Shown piece by piece: positions 1-8,879 of a stretch of DNA of 64,000 nt. The DNA comes from an uncultured Eubacteriales bacterium (GTDB taxonomy: Bacteria; Bacillota; Clostridia; Oscillospirales; CAG-382). Under the pieces are notes generated by a model, which searched no databases, was not told the origin of the DNA, and worked only from the letters and a program-made list of their open reading frames with translations. The position numbers and the translations under genes were made by a program. Within the stretch, counting starts at the first letter, position 1. Each line of letters opens with the position of its first letter. The stretch lies in NCBI GenBank assembly GCA_934502885.1, contig CAKSUT010000001.1, positions 62,001 to 126,000 on the forward strand. The letters are read 5' to 3'.

Positions 1-271
1 TACATGTTTATTTTTTACAAATACACGTTTATTTTTGCTCTTTTCCAACCATCTCTTTTGTGATAGAATGACAAAAGAACAGCAAGGAAACCTCATTCAC
101 CAATCAAGCACGCAACCGCGCAACTGAATTATAGCACAAATCAATGATTTTGTCAACATACACAAGGTGTTCGCCGTTTCAGATTTCTTCGACTGTCTAT
201 GACAGATGACAGCGTACAGATAAGAATCAATATTTTTTCGAACACATATATGCGTATATTGACGGTTTACG

Positions 272-290
272 ATGCAGAACAATGCTGCAT
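272..290. promoter_or_regulatory. Inverted repeat upstream of the GH99-like gene
   Basis: ATGCAG and CTGCAT are separated by 7 bases, about 30 bases before the first gene, which suits an operator. No convincing -35/-10 pair accompanies it. The rest of positions 1-320 is AT-rich and holds no gene that I can support. Confidence 0.3.
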
Positions 291-320
291 AAAACTATAA
301 CAAACAGGAGTGAAGGAAAA

Positions 321-1529
321 ATGTACAACATCAAGCTTTACGATTATGTTCCGGAACCGAAGCCCGTGACAAGCAACATTATCGTCTGTGCACATTATTA
401 TGCGGCGTGGAAAAAAGGGGCGGCAGAGCTTCATAACGGCTTTAACGATCTTCATAATTATCCCGAACGTACGCCTCTCATGGGTTACTACGACGAGGAA
501 AGCCCTGAGGTCTGCGATTGGGAGATAAAGTGGGCGTCAGAACACGGCATAAATTGCTTCATACACTGCTGGTATCGTAAAAAGAATAACTGTGGAAAGA
601 CTGTTACGGTAAAAGATCTTCGTTGCGGTCACGGACTTCACGAGGCTCTTTTCAATGCAAGGTATCAGAAATACATGGACTTTGCCATAATGTTTGAAGC
701 TACCAATCGCTGGGGTGCGACCGACAGCAACGACATCATCGAAAACCTTATGCCGTTCTGGTATGATAATTACTTCTCACGCAATAATTATCTAAAGGTT
801 GACGGCAAACCGGTTCTTTTCGTATATGATACCGACGATCAGATTAAGAATAACTTTGAGAGTGCTGCAGAGCAAAAGAAAGCGTTCGACGCTTGCCGCA
901 GGTTCATGGAAAAAAAGGGCTATCCCGGTATGATTTTCGCTCTGAATAAACGTCACGCTGAAAAAGATGAGCTTGAGGACATATATGCACGAGGATACGA
1001 CTTCAGATTTACGTACAACTACTGGAGAAACGGAAACGGAATAGTACCATCCGAAGAAGAGGTTGTTGAGGATCAAAAATGCAAATTGTCGGAGGAGTTT
1101 CTCATTGATTCCAAACGATTCATAGCAACGGCGTCGGTTTTCTGGGATCCTACTCCAAGACTTTCCGAGGCATGGGTAAACAAAGGATATCACTACTCCG
1201 ACAAAAACACTTGGTATCTTTCACCTGAGAGCTTTCGCAAGCTTCTGCATGATTTTAAAAAGATGACCGACGTCCTTCCCAAAAATGCCTACGGCAAAAA
1301 GCTTATGATGATTGACAATTGGAACGAATGGGACGAAGGACATTTTGTTTCTCCAAGTCACAGTCACGGTTTCAAGTATCTTCAAGCTATTCGCGAGGAG
1401 CTTACTCAGCGCAACAATCTCCCCGACTATCGCATGCCGCAGGACATATGTCCCTCCGACCTCGGCAAGAGCTGGGACGTTCCAGACTTTACCGGTGTAA
1501 ACCGTAAGGACTTTTATGTAACGGACTAA
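321..1529 (+). CDS. GH99-like (WbsX-type) glycoside hydrolase-like protein
   Basis: A 402-residue protein without a signal peptide, so probably cytoplasmic. The N-terminal stretch HYYAAW, the NCFIHCWYR segment and the C-terminal MIDNWNEWDEGHF followed by GFKYLQAI are the pattern of the WbsX/GH99-like TIM-barrel family found in glycan-processing and polysaccharide-biosynthesis loci. The ATG at 321 is chosen because an AGGAGTGAAGG ribosome-binding site precedes it; an in-frame ATG at 282 lacks one. An esterase-like gene follows on the same strand after 94 bases, so the two may act on one decorated glycan. The family is fairly clear, but substrate and activity are unknown. Some relatives are annotated as glycosyltransferase-associated proteins rather than hydrolases. 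Confidence 0.7.
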   Translation: MYNIKLYDYVPEPKPVTSNIIVCAHYYAAWKKGAAELHNGFNDLHNYPERTPLMGYYDEESPEVCDWEIKWASEHGINCFIHCWYRKKNNCGKTVTVKDLRCGHGLHEALFNARYQKYMDFAIMFEATNRWGATDSNDIIENLMPFWYDNYFSRNNYLKVDGKPVLFVYDTDDQIKNNFESAAEQKKAFDACRRFMEKKGYPGMIFALNKRHAEKDELEDIYARGYDFRFTYNYWRNGNGIVPSEEEVVEDQKCKLSEEFLIDSKRFIATASVFWDPTPRLSEAWVNKGYHYSDKNTWYLSPESFRKLLHDFKKMTDVLPKNAYGKKLMMIDNWNEWDEGHFVSPSHSHGFKYLQAIREELTQRNNLPDYRMPQDICPSDLGKSWDVPDFTGVNRKDFYVTD

Positions 1530-1623
1530 ACAGCACCTCGTCCGCAGTATTGATGCGCAAAATATAATTTTCATAAAGCTGTTTATGAAACCGTTCGGAA
1601 AATAACAACAAAGGAAATCAGTT

Positions 1624-2712
1624 ATGAAAGATTTTTCAAATTACAGGTTTTACTCTGAGTATCCGAATTATCAAGTCGCTCAAAAGGAGCGTGAGGAATA
1701 CGTTGAGGGCATTGAGACATACCTCGAAATATTACGAAACAAATCGGTAAATGAGCGAAAAAAGTATCTAAATCCGGACTCGTATTTTTCAGATCCCGAA
1801 AGGTATCGCAGGGAATACCGTGATATGCTCGGAGTGCCGCTGTCGGGATACAGTGACGGAATGCCCGTGCCAAAAGTACGGAAAACATACGTTGCGACCG
1901 ACGAAATGTGTGAGATTTATCGTATGCAGATTGAGATTGCGGACGGTTTTTGGTTTTACGGAATATATTTCGTTCCGAACGACAAAAAAAACAAAAAGAC
2001 AGGTCTTGTGATCTGTCAGCACGGTGGCGGAGGAACCCCGGAGCTTTGTGCAGACATGGTCGGCAAGAACAATTATCACAATATGGTACACCGCATACTT
2101 GATTGCGGAATTCGAGTTTTTGCTCCGCAGATCCTCGTCTGGGGGAAAATCCCGGGCGGCAACGATGCTGCGGCAGCTCTCCCTTCTCTCTCCGGGAAAC
2201 GCGAATTTCTGGACAGGAGTTTGAAACAGCTCGGAAGCAGCATAGCGGCGGTTGAAATCTACAGTATAATGCGTTCACTTGACTATTTCTGTGCGGATTC
2301 ACTTGTTGACGAAGCTAAAATAGGAATGATAGGTCTTTCCTACGGTGGGTTTTACACACTTATAACAGCGGCGGCCGATCAGAGAATAGTATCCGCATAT
2401 TCATCTTGTGCCATGAACGATCGATTCAAGTATAATTGGGAAAGCTGGATTTGGAATAATTCCGGCAACACCTTCAACGACGAGGGGATCGCCGCAATTA
2501 TTGCGCCGAGACGCTTTTACTGCGAGATAGGTCGTTACGACACAGTGTTCACCTGTGACACAGCACCCGATTTTAACGCTCTCGTTAAACCGTTTTATGC
2601 AAAATTCGGTGCTGAGGGCAACTTCCGATTCAATATTCACGATGATCCCGAAGGTCACAGAATAGACACCGCCGACTGCGGCTTTGACTTTTTTACCGAA
2701 CCGCTTCTATAA
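1624..2712 (+). CDS. Alpha/beta-hydrolase, acetyl-xylan-esterase/dienelactone-hydrolase type
   Basis: A 362-residue hydrolase with no signal peptide. An oxyanion-hole-type segment QHGGGG lies near residue 132, the nucleophile motif GLSYGG puts Ser at residue 239, and a late His in DPEGHRID (residue 345) suits the third catalytic position. Length and motif spacing match the large acetyl-esterase/Abhydrolase_7-like families, whose members remove ester groups from sugars or small molecules. A ribosome-binding site AAAGGAAA precedes the ATG. It is co-directional with the GH99-like gene, which suggests a joint role in glycan processing. The 200 bases after it hold no gene that I can see. The fold is well supported; the substrate is not. 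Confidence 0.75.
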   Translation: MKDFSNYRFYSEYPNYQVAQKEREEYVEGIETYLEILRNKSVNERKKYLNPDSYFSDPERYRREYRDMLGVPLSGYSDGMPVPKVRKTYVATDEMCEIYRMQIEIADGFWFYGIYFVPNDKKNKKTGLVICQHGGGGTPELCADMVGKNNYHNMVHRILDCGIRVFAPQILVWGKIPGGNDAAAALPSLSGKREFLDRSLKQLGSSIAAVEIYSIMRSLDYFCADSLVDEAKIGMIGLSYGGFYTLITAAADQRIVSAYSSCAMNDRFKYNWESWIWNNSGNTFNDEGIAAIIAPRRFYCEIGRYDTVFTCDTAPDFNALVKPFYAKFGAEGNFRFNIHDDPEGHRIDTADCGFDFFTEPLL

Positions 2713-2869
2713 ACACGCCAGTTGTCCTGCGTCGGCGTATGCATAACACAAGGTGTCAAGGCTCTTGACGCGGTCGGAAGTGTTCTTTGTGCCGTACAAG
2801 TCCTTGCTGTTTCATATATCTGAATTCTCCTACAGTTTGCAAAACTCTGCAAGCAACATAATGATGATA

Positions 2870-2903
2870 AACGGGGTGACCGCACAATAACGGCAACCCC
2901 GTT
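2870..2903 (-). terminator. Hairpin after the anti-sigma gene
   Basis: An 8-base stem, AACGGGGT with ACCCCGTT, lies just past the stop of the leftward gene. The downstream side on the minus strand reads TATCATC, not a U-run, so it would be a weak intrinsic terminator. Confidence 0.35.
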
Positions 2904-2912
2904 TCTTATACA

Positions 2913-4280
2913 TCAATCGGCAATTTTAAAACATACTCCTTCAAATTCGCCGAAACGGAGCATACCGTTCTCGGCGGTCTTTTTGTCGGTTACGAAAAGA
3001 ATCGTGCATTCAAAGGTCTCTCCTTTCGCAAGGCTCTTGGTATAGAAGCTCTTAAGTCTTGCCGCACCCTCGAGCGTGTCCGCACAGTCAAAGCCTATCG
3101 GCATATCGTCGAGAGTCAGCGCAAAATACGGGTTCACACGTGAAATTCTGTCGGTGCAGGAGGCGGCAAAGGCATAGCGTCCGTCGGAGCGCTTTTCGAG
3201 TCCCGAAAGCGACGGATTGAAAAGAAGCTCGGTGTCCTCAAGCGCTTCGGCTCTCAGCTTTATCTTTACAAACGTCATATTCGCGGTTTCGCCGCTCGGA
3301 GTCTTTGCCGCAAAATCGTAAAGCTCACACGGAATAAGCTTTCCGTCGTCGCCTATGATTGCCTTTATTTCGTCTTTATCGCAAGAGAAAAAGCTATTCG
3401 GATAAGAACTCAAATCAATGCTGTCGGAGGTCTCGGAGGAAAGCACGGTGAGTTTTACACTGCCGTTGTCTCTGCCATCACCCGGCAGTACGACATTTTC
3501 CGCCGCAACGCCTTTTTCTCTTTCGGCAAGCTCGAGTGCGTATTCCTTTTCGGCTTTCATTCTTTCAGCTTCTCTTTCGGCTTCAAGCTTGGCAATCTCG
3601 TCGGCGTCGGAGAACTTATCCTCCGCAACCGGAGTCAGCACAAGTCCTGCCGCAAATTCCGCAAGCTCGTCGTCCGAAACGCCGCCCGACGCCCAAAGGT
3701 GGACGACGACGCCTTTATCCTCAGCGAAAATGTACATATCGCGCCCGTAGAGCATCTCCTCCTCGCCGAGGTGCGAAACTGTTTCGGTGCGGTAATCTCC
3801 GACTGTTCCCTCACTGACATTTTTAACGCCGTACTCGGCAATGAAACCGCCCTCGCGCTCGACCTGCGCCATGTTGAGAACCTCCATGACGGTTATCGTG
3901 TCGTAGTCCTCCTCGACGTCTCCTCTGAAATACTTGAAGTTTTCGGCGTATTCGTAAAATCCGTCAGGAAGCACCGCGGGAGTCACCGAATATACGGTCG
4001 GCGTTTCGTCGCGGTTTATATTAAAGCCGTATTTTACGCTGTCTCCGTCCTCTGTTTTTGAGTACATATACCTGTAGCCGACCGCCGCCGCGGTGGTAAC
4101 TGCCGTGAGAATCACCGCTGCCGCCGCAAAGACCGTTATCTTTCTGAAAAGCGGCGTTTTTGCGCCGTGTTCAGACTCAGCTCTCGCAATTCCCCTCTCC
4201 ATTGCATTCTTTTCGTTTTCGCACGATGTGAATTTATTTATATCGTCAAAGTATTCGTTCAAGCCGCTATATTTCTTCAT
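2913..4280 (-). CDS. Membrane-anchored anti-sigma factor-like protein
   Basis: A 455-residue protein: a cytoplasmic region of about 47 residues, one transmembrane helix (about 48-70, rich in A, V, I and T), then a large extracellular region with a charged helical stretch (ADEIAKLEAEREAERMK) and a C-terminal beta-rich part. This layout, and its position 9 bases after an ECF sigma gene, are typical of clostridial anti-sigma factors of the DUF4179/RsiV-like kind, which hold the sigma factor at the membrane until a signal arrives. The ribosome-binding site GAGGTGAGGG overlaps the sigma stop codon, indicating translational coupling. I cannot name the signal sensed. The assignment rests on topology and operon context more than on a motif. 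Confidence 0.65.
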   Translation of the reverse strand: MKKYSGLNEYFDDINKFTSCENEKNAMERGIARAESEHGAKTPLFRKITVFAAAAVILTAVTTAAAVGYRYMYSKTEDGDSVKYGFNINRDETPTVYSVTPAVLPDGFYEYAENFKYFRGDVEEDYDTITVMEVLNMAQVEREGGFIAEYGVKNVSEGTVGDYRTETVSHLGEEEMLYGRDMYIFAEDKGVVVHLWASGGVSDDELAEFAAGLVLTPVAEDKFSDADEIAKLEAEREAERMKAEKEYALELAEREKGVAAENVVLPGDGRDNGSVKLTVLSSETSDSIDLSSYPNSFFSCDKDEIKAIIGDDGKLIPCELYDFAAKTPSGETANMTFVKIKLRAEALEDTELLFNPSLSGLEKRSDGRYAFAASCTDRISRVNPYFALTLDDMPIGFDCADTLEGAARLKSFYTKSLAKGETFECTILFVTDKKTAENGMLRFGEFEGVCFKIAD

Positions 4281-4289
4281 ACCCTCACC

Positions 4290-4820
4290 TCATCTGTTTT
4301 CTTCGATAATTTCTTTGAGTTTTTCCCGTCCGCGGCACAGTCTCGACTTTACCGTACCCACGGGAACGCGGAGCATTGCCGCGATTTCTTTTACGTCGTA
4401 GCCCTCGATATGAAAGAGGACTATGACACTTCTGTACTTTTCGTCAAGCTCGCGCAGAGCAAAAAACACGTCGCCGTCGCCGTCATCCTCCGCCGCCGCG
4501 TCCTCCTCACGGACGCACACTTTTTCATTCACCGCCGCCCGTCTCGAATTGTCTTTCAGTATATCCTTACAGCAGTTTATCAGTATTCTCACAAGCCATG
4601 TGTCGAAATACCCGGCGTTTCTCAGACTCCCGGCGCTTTTCACCGCACGGTACGCGGTTTCCTGCAAAGCGTCACAGACATCGGCGTCGTTTTTGAGATA
4701 GCAGTGCGCAATGCGCGAGAGTTTGTTTCTGCGCACAGACTCCGAAAGCAGTTCGGCAATATGTTCCTTGCCGCCCACGGTAAATGCGCCGCCGCTGCCG
4801 CCGTATTCTGTTTTGTTCAT
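4290..4820 (-). CDS. ECF-type RNA polymerase sigma factor
   Basis: A 176-residue protein with sigma region 2 (DALQETAYRAVKSA, then FDTWLVRILINCCKD) and region 4 (ELDEKYRSVIVLFHIEGYDVKEIA and VPVGTVKSRLCRGREKL, given here as separate motifs), the two conserved parts of ECF sigma factors. The ATG at 4820 sits 9 bases from AGGAAAGG; the ATG at 4826 is only 3 bases away and less likely. It is followed immediately by the anti-sigma-like gene. An ECF-type promoter lies upstream, so it probably autoregulates. An acidic insert, EEDAAAEDDGDGDV, sits between regions 2 and 4. The family is very sure; the regulon is not visible. Confidence 0.9.
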   Translation of the reverse strand: MNKTEYGGSGGAFTVGGKEHIAELLSESVRRNKLSRIAHCYLKNDADVCDALQETAYRAVKSAGSLRNAGYFDTWLVRILINCCKDILKDNSRRAAVNEKVCVREEDAAAEDDGDGDVFFALRELDEKYRSVIVLFHIEGYDVKEIAAMLRVPVGTVKSRLCRGREKLKEIIEENR

Positions 4821-4855
4821 CCGCATTTTCCTTTCCTGTTTTTTGAGTACTCGCC

Positions 4856-4887
4856 TATTAGACCGCGTTTTTGCGCGAAAGGTTGCA
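4856..4887 (-). promoter_or_regulatory. Candidate autoregulatory ECF promoter
   Basis: On the minus strand TGCAACCTTT (4878-4887) is followed after 14 bases by GTCTAATA (4856-4863), some 35 bases before the sigma gene. The AACC-type -35 and GTC-type -10 are the usual form of ECF promoters; sigma-A hexamers are absent. Confidence 0.55.
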
Positions 4888-4927
4888 CGTTGGAAAAATT
4901 CCGTATCACTTTGCACGTTTTTTTGCC

Positions 4928-4956
4928 TTGACACGAACTGTTTTTCACTATATAAT
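4928..4956 (+). promoter_or_regulatory. Perfect-consensus sigma-A promoter of the GH5-like gene
   Basis: TTGACA (4928-4933), a 17-base spacer and TATAAT (4951-4956). Both hexamers match the consensus exactly. The start codon is 41 bases downstream, and no operator is obvious in the short leader. Confidence 0.85.
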
Positions 4957-4997
4957 GGTATCTGTGAAGTATTATATTGTTCTACGGAGGTATAAGT

Positions 4998-6872
4998 ATG
5001 ATAAAAAGCGAATATATGCTCGGCTGCAACTACTGGGACTCTGCGTCCGGAACGGAAATGTGGAAAAACTGGCAGCCCGATGTTGTCGAAAAAGATCTTG
5101 AAGCACTTGAGGGATGCGGAGTAAAACACATGAGAGTATTCCCTCTCTGGAGAGATTTTCAGCCTTTGCGCAAGCTCTACAACTGGCGCGGAGGTTTCGG
5201 TGAATACGTTGTCGGCGAAAACTGCGAATATCTCGACGACAACCCCGACGCAATGGATCCCGTAATGCTTGAGCGTTTCCACACATTTACCGAAATGGCG
5301 AAGGCTCACGGAATGACGCTCACAGTTTCCATTGTTACCGGCTGGATGAGCGGACGTCTTTTCGTGCCGCCGGCTCTTGAGGGAAAGAATCTTATCACCG
5401 ATCCCGAGGTTCTCATGTGGACGGAAAAATACGTAAGAGCGATAGTAAGAAGCTTTCGCGACTGCGACAACATAGTTGTGTGGGATTTGGGAAACGAGTG
5501 CAACTGTTTGGGAAATGCACCCTCACGTGCGGCGGCGTATTTATGGACGTCAACCGTTCGCAATGCAATACTCACGGAGGATAAAACACGTCCTATTTCC
5601 TCGGGAATGCACTCTCTTGTGAGCGACCCGGACGGCATATGGCAGCTCTGCGATCAGGGTGCGCTCTGCGACCTTGTGACAACTCACCCCTACCCCTCGC
5701 CCACGATAAAGGGAGATATTGAGCCGTATACGGGACTTCGCACGACGCTTCTCACAACGGCGCAGAGCGAATATTACTCCGGAATTGCCGGTGTTCCCTG
5801 CATGATACAGGAGAGCGGAACTTTCTCGCCCACAATAGGAAATCCCGAAATGTCGGCGGATTTTGCAAGGGTGAACATTCTCTCCTCGTGGGCAAACGGA
5901 CTATACGGTTATCTCTGGTGGTGCGGAATGGAACATCTCAACCTCAAGAATCCGCCTTATTCATGGAGCATGATGGAGCGTCAGCTCGGCATGGTTGACG
6001 TAAACAGGAACCCGAAACCGGTCGGAAAGGCGATAAAAAAGATGAGCGGCGCACTTTCGGCACTTCCTCCGACGTCGTCGTTCAAAAAGAGAGTCGATGC
6101 GGTATGCGTACTCACACGTGAGCTTGACAAGCAGGGCGTCGCCTGCTCGGCAAACATTCTTGCAAAGGAAGCCGGCTTCAACATCCGCATTGCAAACTGT
6201 GAAACGACTCTTCCCGAGAGCGAAATGTATCTCATGCCGGCGGCAAAAGGCTGGCAGGTCACATACCGCAGAACGTGGGACGCGCTTCTCGAAAGAATAT
6301 ACACAGGCGGTGCGACGCTTTTCGTGACATACGACGGCGGTCACTTCACACAGATTGAAGAGATTTTTGGAATACGTTCGCACGGCGTATACAAAGGCGG
6401 AAAATCTCACACGGCGCACTTTTCGTTCGGCGACATAAACTACACTCCGACAAACGACATGATAATCGAGTCGGTCGGAGCGGAGGTCTTGGCGAGAAAC
6501 GAGGACGGAAATCCCGTCTTTACAGTAAACAATTTCGGAAAAGGCAAAGTATACTTTCTCGGCTTCTCTCCCGAAAATGCGGCGTATAACACTTGCTGCG
6601 GCTTTGATCCGGAAGAGGGCGGCGAGGCATACTACAGGATTTACGCCGAGGTCGCAAAGGACATCTGCGACACTTACAAAATACGAACGGACAACCCTTA
6701 CATCGGCATAACAGAGCTTAACTGCGACGACGGTTCGCTTATTGTATGTGCGATAAACTACGACAGAAAGGCGCACATATTCTCCCCGAAAATCGACGAA
6801 AGTTACGAGGTTCTCTACGGCTCTCTCGGAGAAATTCCGTCGTGTGACGGAGTGATTCTCAGGTTTTCGTGA
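4998..6872 (+). CDS. GH5-like (clan A) glycoside hydrolase with C-terminal accessory domain
   Basis: A 624-residue protein without a signal peptide. The N-terminal TIM barrel carries VVWDLGNECN, whose Asn-Glu pair is the clan GH-A acid/base signature. A second Glu, in CMIQESGTF about 110 residues later, suits the nucleophile. Residues from about 350 resemble the middle (trimerisation-type) domain of GH42 enzymes (LTRELDKQGV, GGATLFVTYDGG), and a short beta domain ends the protein. Mannanase- or beta-galactosidase-like activity on oligosaccharides is plausible. The ATG at 4998 has ACGGAGG before it. The gene lies directly upstream of a ruined rhamnosidase gene, which hints at a former plant-glycan locus. 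Clan is well supported; exact family and substrate are inferred. Confidence 0.75.
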   Translation: MIKSEYMLGCNYWDSASGTEMWKNWQPDVVEKDLEALEGCGVKHMRVFPLWRDFQPLRKLYNWRGGFGEYVVGENCEYLDDNPDAMDPVMLERFHTFTEMAKAHGMTLTVSIVTGWMSGRLFVPPALEGKNLITDPEVLMWTEKYVRAIVRSFRDCDNIVVWDLGNECNCLGNAPSRAAAYLWTSTVRNAILTEDKTRPISSGMHSLVSDPDGIWQLCDQGALCDLVTTHPYPSPTIKGDIEPYTGLRTTLLTTAQSEYYSGIAGVPCMIQESGTFSPTIGNPEMSADFARVNILSSWANGLYGYLWWCGMEHLNLKNPPYSWSMMERQLGMVDVNRNPKPVGKAIKKMSGALSALPPTSSFKKRVDAVCVLTRELDKQGVACSANILAKEAGFNIRIANCETTLPESEMYLMPAAKGWQVTYRRTWDALLERIYTGGATLFVTYDGGHFTQIEEIFGIRSHGVYKGGKSHTAHFSFGDINYTPTNDMIIESVGAEVLARNEDGNPVFTVNNFGKGKVYFLGFSPENAAYNTCCGFDPEEGGEAYYRIYAEVAKDICDTYKIRTDNPYIGITELNCDDGSLIVCAINYDRKAHIFSPKIDESYEVLYGSLGEIPSCDGVILRFS

Positions 6873-6874
6873 GG

Positions 6875-7742
6875 TAAATCAAGTTTGAAAACGCAAAGTT
6901 GATAACCTGCAATATCGAGAGCCGCCGTGGGTTAAAATACGAACCGGTTCCGTACATTGCAAAAAACTTCGAAACAAACGCACTTCCAAAGTCGGCGATA
7001 CTCAACGTTGTAGGCTACGGTGAAGCGGCGTATTTCGTTAACGGCAAAAAAATTGAAGAAGCGATTCGCCGCACGTCGATATGTAGGCATTCAAAAAAGA
7101 GAAAAAGGTCTACCCTGATATGTACAATTCGGATGAGTTTATCCTTTCCGGGTGCGGAACAGAAACCTTTGAGTCGGTTTTTGCAATACATGGTTTCGGA
7201 TATGTCGAGGTTGTCGGCGACTATGATTCGATTGAACTGACGGTGGTTACGGCGCACACGGATTTGCGCACAGTCTCGTCATTTTCGTGCGGCAATAAGA
7301 CGCTGAACAACAGTCACAACGCCTGTATTCAATCAATAAAACGTGCTGTCAGGGTTTCTTCGTCGATAACCCGAAGCGAGATGCACCGTGGGTGGGCAAT
7401 TTGATGCTTGCCTCAAAAAGCGTTGCGGCAAAGCACGCTTCCGGAGTGTTTCAACTGCGAAAAAAATCCGTTACGAGTCTCAACCACTTTTTCATGAGTT
7501 TTATTGATGTCTTCCTTTACAGGCATATTGCCGGAATGCAAATTGACGGTCTCGGATACAAAAAAGTACGGATAGCACCGCTCATTTCAAAGAAAATCGG
7601 CAGTTTCAAGGCTTGTCTGCACAGTATTTCGGTAGAGTATGACGGCAACGCTTCACCGGAAGTCTCATCTCCGTTCGGATTTACAATTGATTTATTGACA
7701 GTCACTCCGAGTATCCTTCCGGAACTTATATATTTGAAGTAA
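6875..7742 (+). pseudogene. Degraded GH78 alpha-L-rhamnosidase
   Basis: Three pieces in three reading frames together resemble a GH78 rhamnosidase of normally about 900 residues. The first (frame of 6899) gives an N-terminal part ending at YFVNGKKI. The second (frame of 7120) contains HGFGYVEV and ends in RSEMHRGW, typical of the region entering the catalytic barrel. The third (frame of 7392) begins near SLNHFF and contains GYKKVRIAPL, typical of the C-terminal end. At least two frameshifts are present and the catalytic barrel is deleted. Translation upstream in the first frame reads KFENAKL after an ATC codon at 6878, which may be a mutated ATG. No functional product is expected. The intact ancestor probably formed an operon with the GH5-like gene. 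Confidence 0.8.
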
Positions 7743-7758
7743 GACAATAACAGCAAAC

Positions 7759-7796
7759 CACTCCCACACGCAAGACGCACATGGGAGTGATTTTTA
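7759..7796 (+). terminator. Terminator after the rhamnosidase remnant
   Basis: CACTCCCA pairs with TGGGAGTG around a 15-base loop, followed by ATTTTTATT. The stem may also serve the leftward gene ending at 7800, although its U-run on that side is poor. Confidence 0.6.
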
Positions 7797-7799
7797 TTC

Positions 7800-8714
7800 T
7801 CAGCCGTACATTTCGAGCATATTCCGCATTACCTTGACTGCAAACTCTGCGGTTTCGCAAAGGAAATTGTTGCCGAAGTGACGGAGGTTAAGCTCCATAT
7901 TGTATACGCCGTCGTATCCTACCTCAGAAAGTGCGGCGAACACGTCCTTCCAATCTATGGTTCCCGTCATCGGTATCTTGTGCTGATCGATGAGAGTATC
8001 GTTGTCGTTGAGGTGGAGTATCTTCACGCTATTTCCGAGACGGCGGATTACGTTTGCCGGTGTCGGATTGCCGAAGCGCATTGCCTTGTTCGAGTGACCG
8101 GTATCGGCGCAGGTGCATATATACGGTGCGTTGCCGTCGGTGTCTCTGACTCTTTCGTATGCCGCCATAAACTCGTCTATGTTTCCGAAGAAGTCGCAGC
8201 AGCCGAGTCCCGTGGCGTCGCCGAAGGTCTCTGTTGCAAGTATTACTCCGTTCTCCTTGGCAAAGCCGATAATGCGCGAGAACATATCATAGTTGAGGTC
8301 GCGCATGAGCTTCGGGTCGGCGTCCCTACCCATGAAAATCGTTGTGACGTCGTGGATAACGCAATACTTTGCGCCGAGCGCCTTGCAGGCTATTGTATCA
8401 AGGCGCGCGTTTTTGACGAAAGCTTCGTCCTCATCGGGAATATTTCTGAAGCCCGTTATTCTGCCATGCGTCTGCGAGAAACCGAGTCCGATGCTGTCGG
8501 CGTAGCGTTTGAGGTCGTGAAAGTACGACTCTATTTCGTCGTCGCTCCCTGCAAAAACAGACTTCGGGTCTCTATAATCGAAAGCACTCATGTCGGTGCT
8601 GAAATCCACCGTGTCAGCGCCGGCTTTCTTTGCAAGCTCGAGTGCCTTTTTGTCTCCGTATTTTGCTTGGAGTCCTCCTATCGATATACCTACTTTTTTA
8701 TCCTTTGCGCTCAT
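7800..8714 (-). CDS. Sugar phosphate isomerase/epimerase-like TIM barrel
   Basis: A 304-residue protein of the AP-endonuclease-2/xylose-isomerase-like superfamily, which includes IolE, IolI and hydroxypyruvate isomerase. Metal-ligand candidates are visible in order: ATETFGD, CADTGHSNKA, HLNDND with DQHKIP, and a final Glu in YNMELN. Start 8714 lies 8 bases from AAAGGCGG, whereas the in-frame ATG at 8720 is only 2 bases away. The gene has its own strong promoter, downstream of the terminator of the catabolic operon, and probably supports the same or a related sugar pathway. Fold is near certain. The substrate could be an inosose, a keto-sugar or a sugar phosphate. Confidence 0.75.
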   Translation of the reverse strand: MSAKDKKVGISIGGLQAKYGDKKALELAKKAGADTVDFSTDMSAFDYRDPKSVFAGSDDEIESYFHDLKRYADSIGLGFSQTHGRITGFRNIPDEDEAFVKNARLDTIACKALGAKYCVIHDVTTIFMGRDADPKLMRDLNYDMFSRIIGFAKENGVILATETFGDATGLGCCDFFGNIDEFMAAYERVRDTDGNAPYICTCADTGHSNKAMRFGNPTPANVIRRLGNSVKILHLNDNDTLIDQHKIPMTGTIDWKDVFAALSEVGYDGVYNMELNLRHFGNNFLCETAEFAVKVMRNMLEMYG

Positions 8715-8761
8715 TTTCATATCCGCCTTTCGACAAGAATTTTGTGATTTGCTTTTACTGA

Positions 8762-8790
8762 ATTTTACACCCTTTTGAGATGTTTGTCAA
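8762..8790 (-). promoter_or_regulatory. Sigma-A promoter of the isomerase/epimerase gene
   Basis: On the minus strand TTGACA (8785-8790), 17 bases, then TAAAAT (8762-8767). It lies between the operon terminator and the gene, making the gene a separate transcription unit. Confidence 0.75.
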
Positions 8791-8831
8791 GGACAATCGC
8801 AAAAATTGCACATTCGTGCGTTAAAATTGAC

Positions 8832-8870
8832 AAAAGCGCATCGGACGCCGTCACGAAGACAGCGTCCGAT
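8832..8870 (-). terminator. Terminator of the IolB/kinase/aldolase operon
   Basis: A perfect 9-base stem, ATCGGACGC with GCGTCCGAT, begins 10 bases past the FGGY kinase stop. The minus-strand tail GCGCTTTTGTC gives only a short U-run. Confidence 0.6.
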
Positions 8871-8879
8871 ATTTTTATA

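Noticed and set aside
7878..8747. A 289-codon plus-strand open frame opposite the isomerase/epimerase
   Set aside because: Antisense to a gene with intact metal-binding motifs; no domain and no ribosome-binding site.
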